NCBI GenBank assembly: GCA_963809925.1
Contig: CAWELH010000010.1
Location: forward strand, 310,001-374,000
Reading direction: 5' to 3'
DNA length: 64,000 nt
From: DASQZK01 sp963809925
GTDB lineage: Bacteria > Bacteroidota > Bacteroidia > Bacteroidales > GCA-2748055
Shown here: in pieces, positions 34,826 through 43,741 of the stretch
How the letters are laid out: every line of letters starts with the position of its first letter
Position numbering within the stretch: position 1 is the stretch's first letter
Program-made: the position numbers and the translations under genes
Notes under the pieces: generated by a model
The model's database searches: none
What the model was told of the DNA's origin: nothing
Seen by the model: the letters and a program-made list of their open reading frames with translations, nothing else

Positions 34826-35138
34826 AACAAAGGGCCATGATGGCAGACCTCCATTGACAAATACTGACGGTTTGGTATCGGTAATTTAACCGATACCCTG
34901 GGCAGGTACCCCGGGGGGCAATCAGGAGTATTGAATTGTGAATATTTCGGCAAATTTATGCAGAATTACCTACTCATTTTGACCAGTGGATATTTTGCGG
35001 TGGTGAAAGAGTTGTTGTTTTCTGAACCAAATAATATTTTTATTGTCTATATAATAATTCAATTAGTTATTAAAGAACCTGAATATTTAGCACTGTAAAT
35101 TTTATTAGTGTTATTCCATAAACCAAAAATTAATCCAT
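34826..35138. other. Non-coding spacer upstream of the VPLDGG protein
   Basis: About 310 AT-rich bases with no ORF. It should contain the promoter of the small exported protein; no consensus TAnnTTTG with a TTG at correct spacing was found. A G-rich run (GTACCCCGGGGGGC, ~34906) was noted without explanation. Confidence 0.4.
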
Positions 35139-35360
35139 ATGAAAAAGTTATCTCTAATTCTAGCTCTCGTAGTCATGTCATTTGTCTACGCACCTGGTGT
35201 ATTTGCAGGGAATCACCACAGAAGTTACAACGTTCAGCGGGATTATAATTGCGATAAAAAAACAACCGGTGTTCCGTTGGATGGCGGATTACTTGCCCTC
35301 CTAGCCGGAGCAGGTATAACTTATTTTTCAGCGAGAAAGAAGAAAAAAAACGAACAGTAA
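35139..35360 (+). CDS. Small exported protein with VPLDGG-type C-terminal sorting signal
   Basis: 73 residues in three parts: a signal peptide (residues 1-23, 'LILALVVMSFVYAPG'), a short His/Arg/Asp-rich mature part (24-44, one Cys) and a C-terminal sorting signal: motif 'VPLDGG' (45-50), hydrophobic helix 'LLALLAGAGITYF', and basic tail 'ARKKKKNEQ'. This is the tripartite plan of PEP-CTERM-like exosortase substrates; Bacteroidota variants with (V/P)(P/L)(I/L)DGG are known as PID-CTERM-like. The next gene is an exosortase, 95 bases away with a hairpin between. After removal of leader and tail only ~22-25 residues remain. Confidence 0.8.
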   Translation: MKKLSLILALVVMSFVYAPGVFAGNHHRSYNVQRDYNCDKKTTGVPLDGGLLALLAGAGITYFSARKKKKNEQ

Positions 35361-35385
35361 CACTTTGGGTTAGAATGCATTTTTT

Positions 35386-35427
35386 TAAAGGCCCGGAATT
35401 TCTGCCAGTGCAGATTCCGGGCTTTAA
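35386..35427 (+). terminator. Hairpin between the sorted protein and exosortase genes
   Basis: GCCCGGAAT pairs with ATTCCGGGC, with outer TTAAA/TTTAA pairing and inner CTG/CAG; a T-run follows. It would end most transcripts after the small protein and leave the exosortase to readthrough or its own promoter, giving more substrate than enzyme. Confidence 0.7.
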
Positions 35428-35455
35428 TTTTTAAATTTGGATATAAATACATGCA

Positions 35456-36508
35456 ATGCAGATATCAAAAACGCTAAGAGCAGGTCTTTTTATACTTATC
35501 GTAGTTATTCTCTTTTATGCAATACTGAGACTATTTTTTTTCAGCAGTGATCCGGTGCTGCCGTTGATTACGCATCTGATTTCTTTATACCAGGCGCTGG
35601 CTGAGAGCGTGTCCAATCTCTTTCTCAGGTGGTTGGCATCCCCGTACCGGATCGCAGATCATTATTCTATGGAGGATGGCGTTTCCGTAATCTTTATTGA
35701 GAGCGGTCTTCTTCTGAAAAAATGGTTTGTCTTCCTCCTGGTTCTCATCTGGATCACGCCTGTATCTGTTGCAAAGCGAATCCTCCTGACCCTTATACTT
35801 TTGGGATTGAATTTCGTTTTTGCTACCGTCGATATCGCCCTTTTTGCCTACATGTCCGATCCCGACCTCACATCTTCAATGAAGATGTCCCGTACACCGG
35901 GAGTTCTGGCCATGGTGACTTTTTTCGTCCTTTTTGTCATGGAACATAAGCCACTGCTATTAAAGAGGATTTCCTTACTTCGCATTGACACCACATACCT
36001 CGGGTCGATACTCGGTAGTCTATTCATTGTTTTGTATATCTATGTTATCATGGGGAATTTTATACTCGGGGTTTTCGATTTCAAGCTCTGGGTAAGCTTC
36101 CTTTTTGGTTCGACACAGAGATTACTTACTGTTTTGAATACAGAATCTATACTGGAAGGTAATCTTCTGATCGGGGAAAATGCCAATCTTTTCATGGGTA
36201 AGGCCTGCCTGGGCATGAATACCATACTACTTTTTTCTGCCGTGGTCTATCTGACTGGACGGGATCACAAGTACAGGTGGCTATTCATTGCCGGCGGGAT
36301 AGTTCTTATAAACCTTATGAACATTCTCCGTCTCACCTTCCTGTTTATTTATGTTCAGCACCATGGTGGGTACAATCTTACGATTGATGTACACGATATG
36401 TATGATTATCTTATTTATTCCTTCATCTTCTTACTCTGGATCGTCTGGTTCGAATTTTTTCTGGATATCAGGAATGTTCGGCACCATTCCGGGGCTCAGC
36501 CGGGTTGA
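35456..36508 (+). CDS. Exosortase/archaeosortase family protein
   Basis: 350-residue polytopic membrane protein, about eight helices. The catalytic pattern of exosortases is present: Cys251 in 'GKACLGMNT', Arg292 in 'NLMNILRL' and His313 in 'DVHDMYDYL', each at the expected helix edge. This family cleaves a C-terminal sorting signal and transfers the protein to another acceptor. The N-terminal ~200 residues with 'IESGLLLKKWFVFLLVLIW' and 'YLGSILGSLFIVLYIYVIM' are an extension of the core. The neighbouring small protein with a VPLDGG tail is the obvious dedicated substrate. I cannot assign a named Xrt subtype from memory with confidence. Confidence 0.88.
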   Translation: MQISKTLRAGLFILIVVILFYAILRLFFFSSDPVLPLITHLISLYQALAESVSNLFLRWLASPYRIADHYSMEDGVSVIFIESGLLLKKWFVFLLVLIWITPVSVAKRILLTLILLGLNFVFATVDIALFAYMSDPDLTSSMKMSRTPGVLAMVTFFVLFVMEHKPLLLKRISLLRIDTTYLGSILGSLFIVLYIYVIMGNFILGVFDFKLWVSFLFGSTQRLLTVLNTESILEGNLLIGENANLFMGKACLGMNTILLFSAVVYLTGRDHKYRWLFIAGGIVLINLMNILRLTFLFIYVQHHGGYNLTIDVHDMYDYLIYSFIFLLWIVWFEFFLDIRNVRHHSGAQPG

Positions 36509-36819
36509 CCATAGTTACTAAGATACTCTTTGAATTCACTGATTATCTCACCTCCCGACATTCTTATTGTGGACTTGAATTCACGGATGGAAAGTATGTG
36601 AAGGGTGAATGGTATATTTTCATCTGTTTTTCTTTGATCACTTCTGAAGTATCCAGTCTTTTTGTGGGAGAGAAATTTTTCGGAAAAAGTTTGGTGTTAT
36701 AGAACACTATATGATCAAATGTCATAGTTCTTAAAGAGAAAAGATTGTATTTTCAGCGCTTATTTTAAATTAGACAAATCCCCCGATTGAAACTTAATTA
36801 AAATCGACAGAATATAACC
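36509..36819. other. Non-coding gap between exosortase and M3 peptidase genes
   Basis: About 310 bases; a short plus-strand frame at 36505-36702 overlaps the exosortase stop and looks non-coding. No terminator or consensus promoter was recognised. Confidence 0.4.
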
Positions 36820-38967
36820 ATGAAAATGTTAGCAATTATGGCAACGGGCATGCTCCTTGTATTAATGACTGCATGCAACTCAAATTCAGAACAGAAGAAA
36901 TCCATGGAAAACGCGAAAGACTTTGTATCGAATCCATTCATTCATCCCAGTACCTTGCCGTTTCAGGCACCTGATTTTACGAAAATCAAGGACAGTGATT
37001 TTGCTCCCGCTTTCGAAGAAGGTTTAAAAGAGCAGAAAACAGAAATCGAAAAAATCGCAAACAACACGGAAACTCCTACATTTGAAAACACCTTGGTGGC
37101 CCTTGAGAAAAGCGGTGAACTTCTTCGCAGGGTTAACGGGGTTTTCAATATGCTTTCGGGCGCAAATACTGATTCGGTTCTGCAGAAGCTGAGCGAAGAC
37201 ATTGCTCCGAAACTGGCTGCACAACAGGATGCAATTTACCTGAATGAAAAGCTCTTTGAAAGAATCAAAGCGATCTACCAAAAGAAAGATGATCTCAGTC
37301 TGGATAAGGAATCAGTACGATTGCTCGATTACTACCGTACGAATTTTATACTCGCCGGTGCAAATCTGTCTAAAGATGACCAAGCCAGGTTGAAAAAGCT
37401 GAATGAAGAAGAAGCTGGTCTCAGCGCAAGATTTACCAACAAATTGTTGGCTGCGGCTAAAGATAATGCCTTGGTAGTGAGCAAAAAAGAGGCTCTGAAG
37501 GGTCTTTCTGAAGGAGCTTTAAACTCTGCTGCACAGGATGCCGATGCCGCAGGGGAGAAGGGGAAATGGGAACTTGCCTTGCAAAATACTACCCAGCAGC
37601 CTGCATTACAATCATTGGAGAACAGGGATACCCGGCAACAATTGTTTGAAGCTTCCTGGAACAGGGCTGAGAAAGGGGACAACGACGATACCCGGGCTTC
37701 CATCAAACGTTTAGCTGAAATCCGTGCTGAAAAAGCTGGTTTATTGGGATTTCCCAATTTTGCCGCCTGGAACCTGCAGGATCAAATGGCCAAAACTCCG
37801 GAAGCCGTTCAAACCTTCCTGAAGAAGTTGATACCGGCTTCTACAGCCAAAGCACGCAATGAAGCTGCCGATCTTCAGACGATCATTAACAATGAAAAAG
37901 GCGGATTCCAACTACAACCCTGGGACTGGAATTATTATGGCGAAAAAATACGTAGAAGCCGGTATAATCTGGATGAGAATCAGGTAAAACCTTACTTTGA
38001 ATTGTTCAATGTACTGGAGAATGGTGTATTTTATGCTGCCAATCAATTATATGGATTGACATTCAAACCCAGAACAGACATCCCGGTATACCAGGACGAC
38101 ATGCGTGTGTATACCGTCTATGATAAAGACAGTACCGAAATAGGAATTTTTTACTGCGATTATTTCACACGCGACAACAAATCGGGGGGTGCATGGATGA
38201 GCAATGTGGTTGAGCAGTCAAAATTGCTGGGTACAAAACCGGTAATATATAATGTCTGCAACTTTACCAAACCGGCACCGGGCGAACCTGCACTGATAAG
38301 TTTTGATGATGTGACCACCATGTTCCATGAATTCGGCCATGCACTGCACGGGTTTTTTGCCGACCAGAACTACCCAAGTTTGTCGGGCACCAACGTTGCA
38401 CGGGATTTTGTGGAACTTCCTTCGCAGTTTAATGAGCACTGGGCTCTAGATCCGAAAGTATTCAACCACTATGCCGTTCATTACAAAACCGGTGAAGCAA
38501 TGCCGCAGAAACTTGTCGACAAGATCAGAAAATCGCAGGAGTTCAATCAGGGGTATGCATTGACTGAAATACTGGCGGCTGCAGCGCTTGATATGGAATG
38601 GCATACAATTCCGGTCGGTGATTCGATAAAATCTGTCGATATGTTTGAATCCGAAGCATTGAAACGCACTAATTTAGATCTTTCGCAGGTTCCTCCGCGT
38701 TATCGTTCCAGCTATTTCCTGCATATTTGGGGCAATGGTTATGCTGCAGGGTATTATGCATATTTGTGGACAGAAATGCTGGATGACAATGCTTACGACT
38801 GGATGAAAGAGAATGGTGGGCTGACACGAGCAAACGGTCAGCGTTTCCGTGACATGATCCTGTCGCGTGGAAACACCGAAGACTACAACAAAATGTTTTA
38901 CGATTTCTGCGGTCATGAACCTGACATCAAACCAATGTTGGAGGACAGGGGATTGACGAAGAAATGA
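36820..38967 (+). CDS. M3-family zinc metallopeptidase, Dcp-like, secreted lipoprotein
   Basis: 715 residues. Lipobox 'LMTACNSN', then a helical N-terminal region and the M3 catalytic domain with 'TMFHEFGHALHG' (zinc ligands His503 and His507, Glu504) and the downstream Glu in 'ELPSQFNEHW'. Family conserved blocks 'KLNEEEAGLSARF', 'AGLLGFPNFAAWNLQDQMA', 'YCDYFTRDNKSGGAWM' and 'GYAAGYYAYLWTEML' match peptidyl-dipeptidase Dcp/oligopeptidase A. The lipoprotein signal puts it in the periplasm or on the cell surface, where it would cut small peptides. Monocistronic. Confidence 0.93.
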   Translation: MKMLAIMATGMLLVLMTACNSNSEQKKSMENAKDFVSNPFIHPSTLPFQAPDFTKIKDSDFAPAFEEGLKEQKTEIEKIANNTETPTFENTLVALEKSGELLRRVNGVFNMLSGANTDSVLQKLSEDIAPKLAAQQDAIYLNEKLFERIKAIYQKKDDLSLDKESVRLLDYYRTNFILAGANLSKDDQARLKKLNEEEAGLSARFTNKLLAAAKDNALVVSKKEALKGLSEGALNSAAQDADAAGEKGKWELALQNTTQQPALQSLENRDTRQQLFEASWNRAEKGDNDDTRASIKRLAEIRAEKAGLLGFPNFAAWNLQDQMAKTPEAVQTFLKKLIPASTAKARNEAADLQTIINNEKGGFQLQPWDWNYYGEKIRRSRYNLDENQVKPYFELFNVLENGVFYAANQLYGLTFKPRTDIPVYQDDMRVYTVYDKDSTEIGIFYCDYFTRDNKSGGAWMSNVVEQSKLLGTKPVIYNVCNFTKPAPGEPALISFDDVTTMFHEFGHALHGFFADQNYPSLSGTNVARDFVELPSQFNEHWALDPKVFNHYAVHYKTGEAMPQKLVDKIRKSQEFNQGYALTEILAAAALDMEWHTIPVGDSIKSVDMFESEALKRTNLDLSQVPPRYRSSYFLHIWGNGYAAGYYAYLWTEMLDDNAYDWMKENGGLTRANGQRFRDMILSRGNTEDYNKMFYDFCGHEPDIKPMLEDRGLTKK

Positions 38968-39214
38968 ACGACTTCAGATCGCAATCATCCTGTTGAATAT
39001 TAGTATTTTATGGAAAGTGGATGATGTGGTAAAATGGAAGAAAATGCGTAACGGGCAAAGCTGAGGCATAAACTGGTACGAACTTATTCCAGGTGAACTA
39101 TTACATACTCCTGAAAATAAATTCCATCATTTACCCATTCTTCAAATTACCAGGGAAGAGTAGGTATCACTTATTTGTTAATAAAAATGGCGGATAAAGG
39201 AATACATCTTTTTT

Positions 39215-40399
39215 TTACGTTTTTATCTGGAGGTCATGTATTTCATCAAAAAATGGAGTTCTTTTTTCTTCAACACATTTAACCGCATAGAGGTACATAG
39301 CTGCGCTCCATGTTTGCCAGTCTTGCCCCTTGGGTTTACCGTCCTGAGCTTTTATCCATTCATTAAAGCCAAACGTTAAGCTCCCATCAACGGAAGATTT
39401 TAATATTTGGGTAAGGGTAATAAGCTTTCTTTCGGCTAGTCTATATCTTTTGGCAGCCACCAGGGCGGCTATATAAATACCACTAATAAATGGCCAGATA
39501 CCACCATTATGATATTCGCCGGGATTGTTATATTTTGAATAGCGCTCTAACCAGTCAGGATCAGTTGGCTTAATAAAAGGGAAAAAATTTGGAGGCATGT
39601 CAAGGGCCAGGTCCCCCCTTGCTTGCATATTGCAGCATTCTTCCTCAATCCATGAAATCATTTCGTCAGCTCTTGTTTGTGAGGCCAATCCGGAAAGGAT
39701 AGCAAGGCTGTTTCCAAGCAGGTCAAACCGTTCGCTGCTGAAAATTTTATATGACCATAAGGCATAATATGGTTTATGTTTTACGATAAGTCCTTCATGT
39801 ACATGACGGTGAATCTCGCCCCCGGTAATGGTAAATCTTCCCATGGCATGTTTTAATTTATCTGCCCTTTCGTTCTGTCCAAGCATTCGCAAATAGGAAT
39901 ATGTCAATGTGTTTACATACAGACCGAAACCAATTACCCATTGCTCATCGCGCCAATCACTTGTAGGTTGCTGGGCTACGAGATATCGATCCGACGGACT
40001 TTGATATTCCATCCATGTTAATGCTTTTTTGACTGCCTCATCCAGAAAGTCAGTATTATTTGTCGCTTTTCTGAAAATTCCAACTCCTAATAAAAACAAT
40101 GGGGTTGTGTCGCTAGCGCCACGATCTTCTGCATCATGCACAAGTGAAGCAATATGCCCTTTTTCTGTCTGGTTTTTAGCTAGTGTTTCCAACACTTTCC
40201 GGATGCTTTCCAACAATTTTTGATTTTCAGAAACAGCAATTCCAAATATTGAAAACATTAAATCACGGGTATAAGGTTCAGGGTATCCCCAACCTGCTGT
40301 TCGAGGAAGCCCGTGATACGGACCTTGGGCATTATGGACCAACACTTCGAGAGCAGCTTTCTTTGCTTCTTCTATTTCTTTCCAATCTTGGTTTTGCAT
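39215..40399 (-). CDS. (alpha/alpha)6-barrel glycoside hydrolase, GH100 neutral-invertase-like
   Basis: 394 residues, no signal peptide, cytoplasmic. 'GYPEPYTRDLMFSIFG', 'QPTSDWRDEQWVIGFGLYVN', 'GDLALDMPPNFFPF', 'YHNGGIWPFISGIYIAAL', 'FGFNEWIKAQDGKPKG' and 'WQTWSAAMYLYAV' form the conserved active-site loops of (alpha/alpha)6 enzymes. These blocks look most like neutral invertase (GH100) or the amylo-1,6-glucosidase relatives; the acid Asp of 'RDL' and Glu of 'NEW' are present. It ends a cluster with a GT4 transferase, PIG-L deacetylase and GH130 enzyme, so its substrate may be a compound made by the transferase rather than sucrose (inference). Confidence 0.7.
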   Translation of the reverse strand: MQNQDWKEIEEAKKAALEVLVHNAQGPYHGLPRTAGWGYPEPYTRDLMFSIFGIAVSENQKLLESIRKVLETLAKNQTEKGHIASLVHDAEDRGASDTTPLFLLGVGIFRKATNNTDFLDEAVKKALTWMEYQSPSDRYLVAQQPTSDWRDEQWVIGFGLYVNTLTYSYLRMLGQNERADKLKHAMGRFTITGGEIHRHVHEGLIVKHKPYYALWSYKIFSSERFDLLGNSLAILSGLASQTRADEMISWIEEECCNMQARGDLALDMPPNFFPFIKPTDPDWLERYSKYNNPGEYHNGGIWPFISGIYIAALVAAKRYRLAERKLITLTQILKSSVDGSLTFGFNEWIKAQDGKPKGQDWQTWSAAMYLYAVKCVEEKRTPFFDEIHDLQIKT

Positions 40400-40419
40400 G
40401 GTTTGTGTTGAATATGAAA

Positions 40420-41562
40420 TTATTTAAGACCCAATTTATCATTCATAATCTTTACAAACCGTTTTGCCACAACTCGGTAGTCGAAATTTGCGACAACACG
40501 TTTACGTCCGGCTTTTCCCATTTTTTCCCGCAATGCGGGATCGTGCATTAAAGTCAATAAATATTTTGCAATATCCTGCACATTAGCCCGGTAATCCACT
40601 GTCCGCGGCATACTAAATATCATTTTGTGGTCCTCTTCAAACCCGGATTCATCGCCAAGAATTACTTCGTTCACAACAATTCTTCGTGCTACTTTTGCCA
40701 ACAAGGCTGTCTCTTTGTGAATTAATGTATCCAGCATTCCCATGGCCCGAATGCTTATCACTGGTTTTTCGCAGGCTCCGGCCTCTACTTGTGGCATTCC
40801 AAATCCCTCAAGCCGCGATGGGGCAGCATAAATATCACAAGCGCCAATAAGGTAGGGCATAAAGGTCCTGGAGATTGTATTGGTTGCATATGTGACATTC
40901 TTTTCTATCCCTAGTTGGTTTGCTAATTCCAGATCAGCTAAATTTTGATTTTTGGTTCGTGGTTGGGGCCATACCTTACACACATATTTCCAATCAGGTG
41001 CTTTTACATCAATTAATGCGAGTGCCTGCATAACTTCCTGGGCACCCTTTGAAGCCGCGTCACCGCCAACGGTAAGAATCATCAGCTGGTCCGGAGAAAC
41101 GCCGAGTGCTTCGCGGACTGCCAATATTTTTGGGTCATCTTTACTAAATGGAATAAAGGTATCCGTGTTACAACCCACAGGTAAAACTTCAATTTTGTCG
41201 GCATCAATCCCATCGCGTACATACATTTCTTTTACCCAGTTCGAGGTTACCAATATAAGAGGGAGAGCATTTAAAACTTCCTGGTAATTTGCAATAAAAC
41301 CATCGGCAACCAGCCAAGGAACCGCCTGTACACCATACCTTTGCGGATGTAGTACCAAATGAGGCGTGTGCCCCCAATAACCAATACCAACAACAACATC
41401 AGGTTTAAACCACCGATAATACCATTCTTTTTCCTGAGCTGACTCAATGTGCGCCGGATGGGCATCAATCCCCAATTCAAGTAATCCCTTGTAAAGTAAA
41501 TCACCTTGTGTGGAGAGTCCACCAGGGGATGGAGGATAATCGTACAATATCAATACTTTCAT
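40420..41562 (-). CDS. GT4-family glycosyltransferase
   Basis: 380 residues, retaining GT-B fold. N-terminal 'ILYDYPPSPGGLSTQGDLLY' (glycine-rich acceptor loop), 'LPVGCNTDTFIPF' at the domain link, and C-terminal donor site 'APSRLEGFGMPQVEAGACEK' with the E-x7-E pattern, followed by 'MGKAGRKRVVANFDY'. GT4 members transfer sugars such as mannose, glucose or N-acetylglucosamine from nucleotide donors. It lies 20 bases upstream of the GH100-like gene and 116 bases after the PIG-L gene, on one strand. GT4 with PIG-L recalls the MshA/MshB type of pathway or surface glycan synthesis; the donor cannot be told. Confidence 0.88.
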   Translation of the reverse strand: MKVLILYDYPPSPGGLSTQGDLLYKGLLELGIDAHPAHIESAQEKEWYYRWFKPDVVVGIGYWGHTPHLVLHPQRYGVQAVPWLVADGFIANYQEVLNALPLILVTSNWVKEMYVRDGIDADKIEVLPVGCNTDTFIPFSKDDPKILAVREALGVSPDQLMILTVGGDAASKGAQEVMQALALIDVKAPDWKYVCKVWPQPRTKNQNLADLELANQLGIEKNVTYATNTISRTFMPYLIGACDIYAAPSRLEGFGMPQVEAGACEKPVISIRAMGMLDTLIHKETALLAKVARRIVVNEVILGDESGFEEDHKMIFSMPRTVDYRANVQDIAKYLLTLMHDPALREKMGKAGRKRVVANFDYRVVAKRFVKIMNDKLGLK

Positions 41563-41678
41563 AAGTAATGCTGGATTAAGTTGAAATATGGAATAATTAC
41601 GGTTGCTGTTACTGTTCGCAACCTGAAGTTTTATTGTTGCACTTTGTTTGATGTAGTCTTACTATCCAATTCAAATAA

Positions 41679-42356
41679 TTACAGCCATTCCAGACGGCCA
41701 CTTCTCCTTCCTGCTACTTCATTCTTCCAATTCAATGCATCAATAGGTTTTGTGAAATGCCAGAAAGATTCTGCTTTGGGTGTTGTTTTTGCTTCCCAAC
41801 TATCAGCTTTAAAACCGTATGTTTCGGTTATGATTTTGTACTTCTCTTGCCATATTTTTTTTGTTAGTATGGTATGCATACCTGCATTTTCATCGGGTCT
41901 GGGAAGATATTGTTTATGACCATCTTCGTAGGCAAAAGCCCAATATTCGTTTGCAGCTATACGATTGGTATTCCATAGTTTAATAACTGCCTTTCCTATT
42001 TCCTCATGCCGGATATGCCTGGTATATTCTCCCTCCGGGTTATGGGAAATCATCAGGTCAAAATGTTTTATGGGTAATAAGTCAAGTATGGCAGTCTCAA
42101 CTTCTGATTCGTTCAATGGTTTCTGTTCGGGTTCGTCATTGAGATCGCCCATTGCACCTTCAGCGAATAAAATTTTCAGCGCTTTAAAAAATTTGGGGGC
42201 ACGATCGGGATCTTTGCTGCGGCACAGAGAAACTATAAACCACTCCCATGTTTGATGGCTTAATATTGTTCCTCCGCTCCAAAGAGTTTCATCGTCGGGA
42301 TGGGCAACTATTATTAAAGCTGTTTTTTTTACTTTTTTGAGATTTTTGTCTGCCAT
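41679..42356 (-). CDS. PIG-L family deacetylase
   Basis: 225 residues. Zinc-binding 'IVAHPDDETLWSGG' (AHPDDE) and 'SHNPEGEYTRHIRHEEIGKAV' (in part: the second H..H set) are complete. Family members remove acetyl from N-acetylglucosaminyl groups (MshB, BshB, GPI pathway). Placed directly upstream of a GT4 gene, it is plausibly the second step on that enzyme's product (inference). Cytoplasmic. The gene lies 212 bases after the SPFH gene. Confidence 0.88.
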   Translation of the reverse strand: MADKNLKKVKKTALIIVAHPDDETLWSGGTILSHQTWEWFIVSLCRSKDPDRAPKFFKALKILFAEGAMGDLNDEPEQKPLNESEVETAILDLLPIKHFDLMISHNPEGEYTRHIRHEEIGKAVIKLWNTNRIAANEYWAFAYEDGHKQYLPRPDENAGMHTILTKKIWQEKYKIITETYGFKADSWEAKTTPKAESFWHFTKPIDALNWKNEVAGRRSGRLEWL

Positions 42357-42568
42357 AACAACGTTTAAATATTCTCGGTTCTTTTAACAAAGGTTAAATA
42401 CAAATAATACACAGAGAGCAACTGGTCTGAGGTATACAGGTACAATTGAAGCTTTCTTGCTTACCTTATACTCTACAAAGCATGGATACTGATGGGGAAA
42501 GACATTATGTACTTGCTGGCATCCGTGCAAAGCAAGCACGTAAATCCCTGAGCTGCTATTTTAAGTCT

Positions 42569-43450
42569 CTAATTTACAGGTCCTTTATTATCTCTATGTG
42601 TGCCCTTTAAGGGAACAATACCAGCCATGTCGCCAATAATGTTCACCAACTCTGAACCAGTAGGTATTACAATTTTCGCATTGTTTCCAAGGGATGCTTC
42701 CAATGCTTCCAGTTTTCGCAACATTTGGGCGTTCCCAACAAAATATTTGTCAGCAGCCTGATTTACAAGTTTTATGGCTTCGGCTTCGCCTTCAGCATGC
42801 AATATTTTAGCACGTTTAAAACCCTCAGCTTCCTTAATTTTGGCACGTTTTATACCATCAGCGACAGTTTCTGCGGCAGTGGCGGAATCAATTGCTGCTA
42901 TTTTTTCATTTTCGGCTTTTACCACTTTATTCATGGTTTCCTGAACGTCTCTGGGCGGGTCAATTTCTTTCAGTTCAGTACGCACAATATCAATGCCCCA
43001 GCTCTTGGTTTCATCGTGCAGAGTTTGATATAGCGAGTCATTAATTTTCCCTCGTTCGCTGTTGGCGGATTTAAGGGTAAGCGTTCCTATAATATTACGC
43101 AAAGTAGTGCGTGCGAGATTAACAATCTGCCATTTGTAATTATTTACATTGTACGTCGAATCTTTAACACTATCTTCATCGGATTTCACCCTGAAGTATA
43201 CCTGGGCATCGACGCTGGCATTCAGATTGTCATTTGTGATTATTTCCTGTGGATCGGCATCTACCATTTGTTCGGTCACGTTTACCAAATAGAGTTTGTC
43301 AATTACCGGAATAATCCAATGAAAACCTGGTAGGGCAAAATTACTGTACTTACCAAGCCTCTCAATTAAGCCACGCTGAGTTGGCCGGACTATTCTGATC
43401 CCAAGTAAAAACACAAATACAACTGGAATAATTAAATACAAATAATTCAT
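42569..43450 (-). CDS. SPFH/Band 7 membrane protein, stomatin/QmcA-like
   Basis: 293 residues. N-terminal membrane anchor 'YLYLIIPVVFVFLLGI', then the Band 7 domain: 'RPTQRGLIERLGKYSNFALP' (in part), 'DAQVYFRV', 'NIIGTLTLKSANSERGKIN', 'VRTELKEIDPPRDVQETM', and an Ala/Glu-rich coiled coil ('IKEAEGFKRAKILHAEGEAE'). These proteins oligomerise as membrane scaffolds and usually pair with an NfeD protein, absent here. It shares a tight minus-strand row with CsbD-like and AI-2E permease genes, suggesting an envelope-stress function. Confidence 0.9.
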   Translation of the reverse strand: MNYLYLIIPVVFVFLLGIRIVRPTQRGLIERLGKYSNFALPGFHWIIPVIDKLYLVNVTEQMVDADPQEIITNDNLNASVDAQVYFRVKSDEDSVKDSTYNVNNYKWQIVNLARTTLRNIIGTLTLKSANSERGKINDSLYQTLHDETKSWGIDIVRTELKEIDPPRDVQETMNKVVKAENEKIAAIDSATAAETVADGIKRAKIKEAEGFKRAKILHAEGEAEAIKLVNQAADKYFVGNAQMLRKLEALEASLGNNAKIVIPTGSELVNIIGDMAGIVPLKGTHRDNKGPVN

Positions 43451-43498
43451 TTCTATTTCCTTTCTTAAATGTGTATATTTTTCAATGTGAAAATCGAA

Positions 43499-43684
43499 CT
43501 ATAATGCAGCAATTATTTTTTTCATCTCTCGCTTGGTCATTCCCAATTTGTATTCCACCATGCGAAACATTTTTTCTTCCAACCCCTCTTTATGATGCAA
43601 ATCTTTCTCTGTTAACTGGGGATATTTTATTTTGAGTTTGGTTTTTAGATCGTGCAGGTATTCCTGTGTATAATTTTGTCTCAT
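43499..43684 (-). CDS. CsbD-like small stress protein
   Basis: 61 residues, charged helical: 'HDLKTKLKIKYPQLTEKDLH' and 'EEKMFRMVEYKLGMTKREMK'. The pattern of basic helix, 'YPQLTEKDL' and 'KLGxTKxE' resembles CsbD-type general-stress proteins of Bacteroidota. It lies 48 bases upstream of the SPFH gene and 57 downstream of the AI-2E gene. Function unknown beyond stress association. Confidence 0.6.
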   Translation of the reverse strand: MRQNYTQEYLHDLKTKLKIKYPQLTEKDLHHKEGLEEKMFRMVEYKLGMTKREMKKIIAAL

Positions 43685-43741
43685 GGTTTTTATTTTAAGT
43701 GAAGTTTTCTAAATGTCCCTTATGGTTTTTCTCAATTTCGA

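Noticed and set aside
36505..36702. 65-residue plus-strand ORF after the exosortase
   Set aside because: It starts at a TTG overlapping the exosortase stop and shows no family feature.
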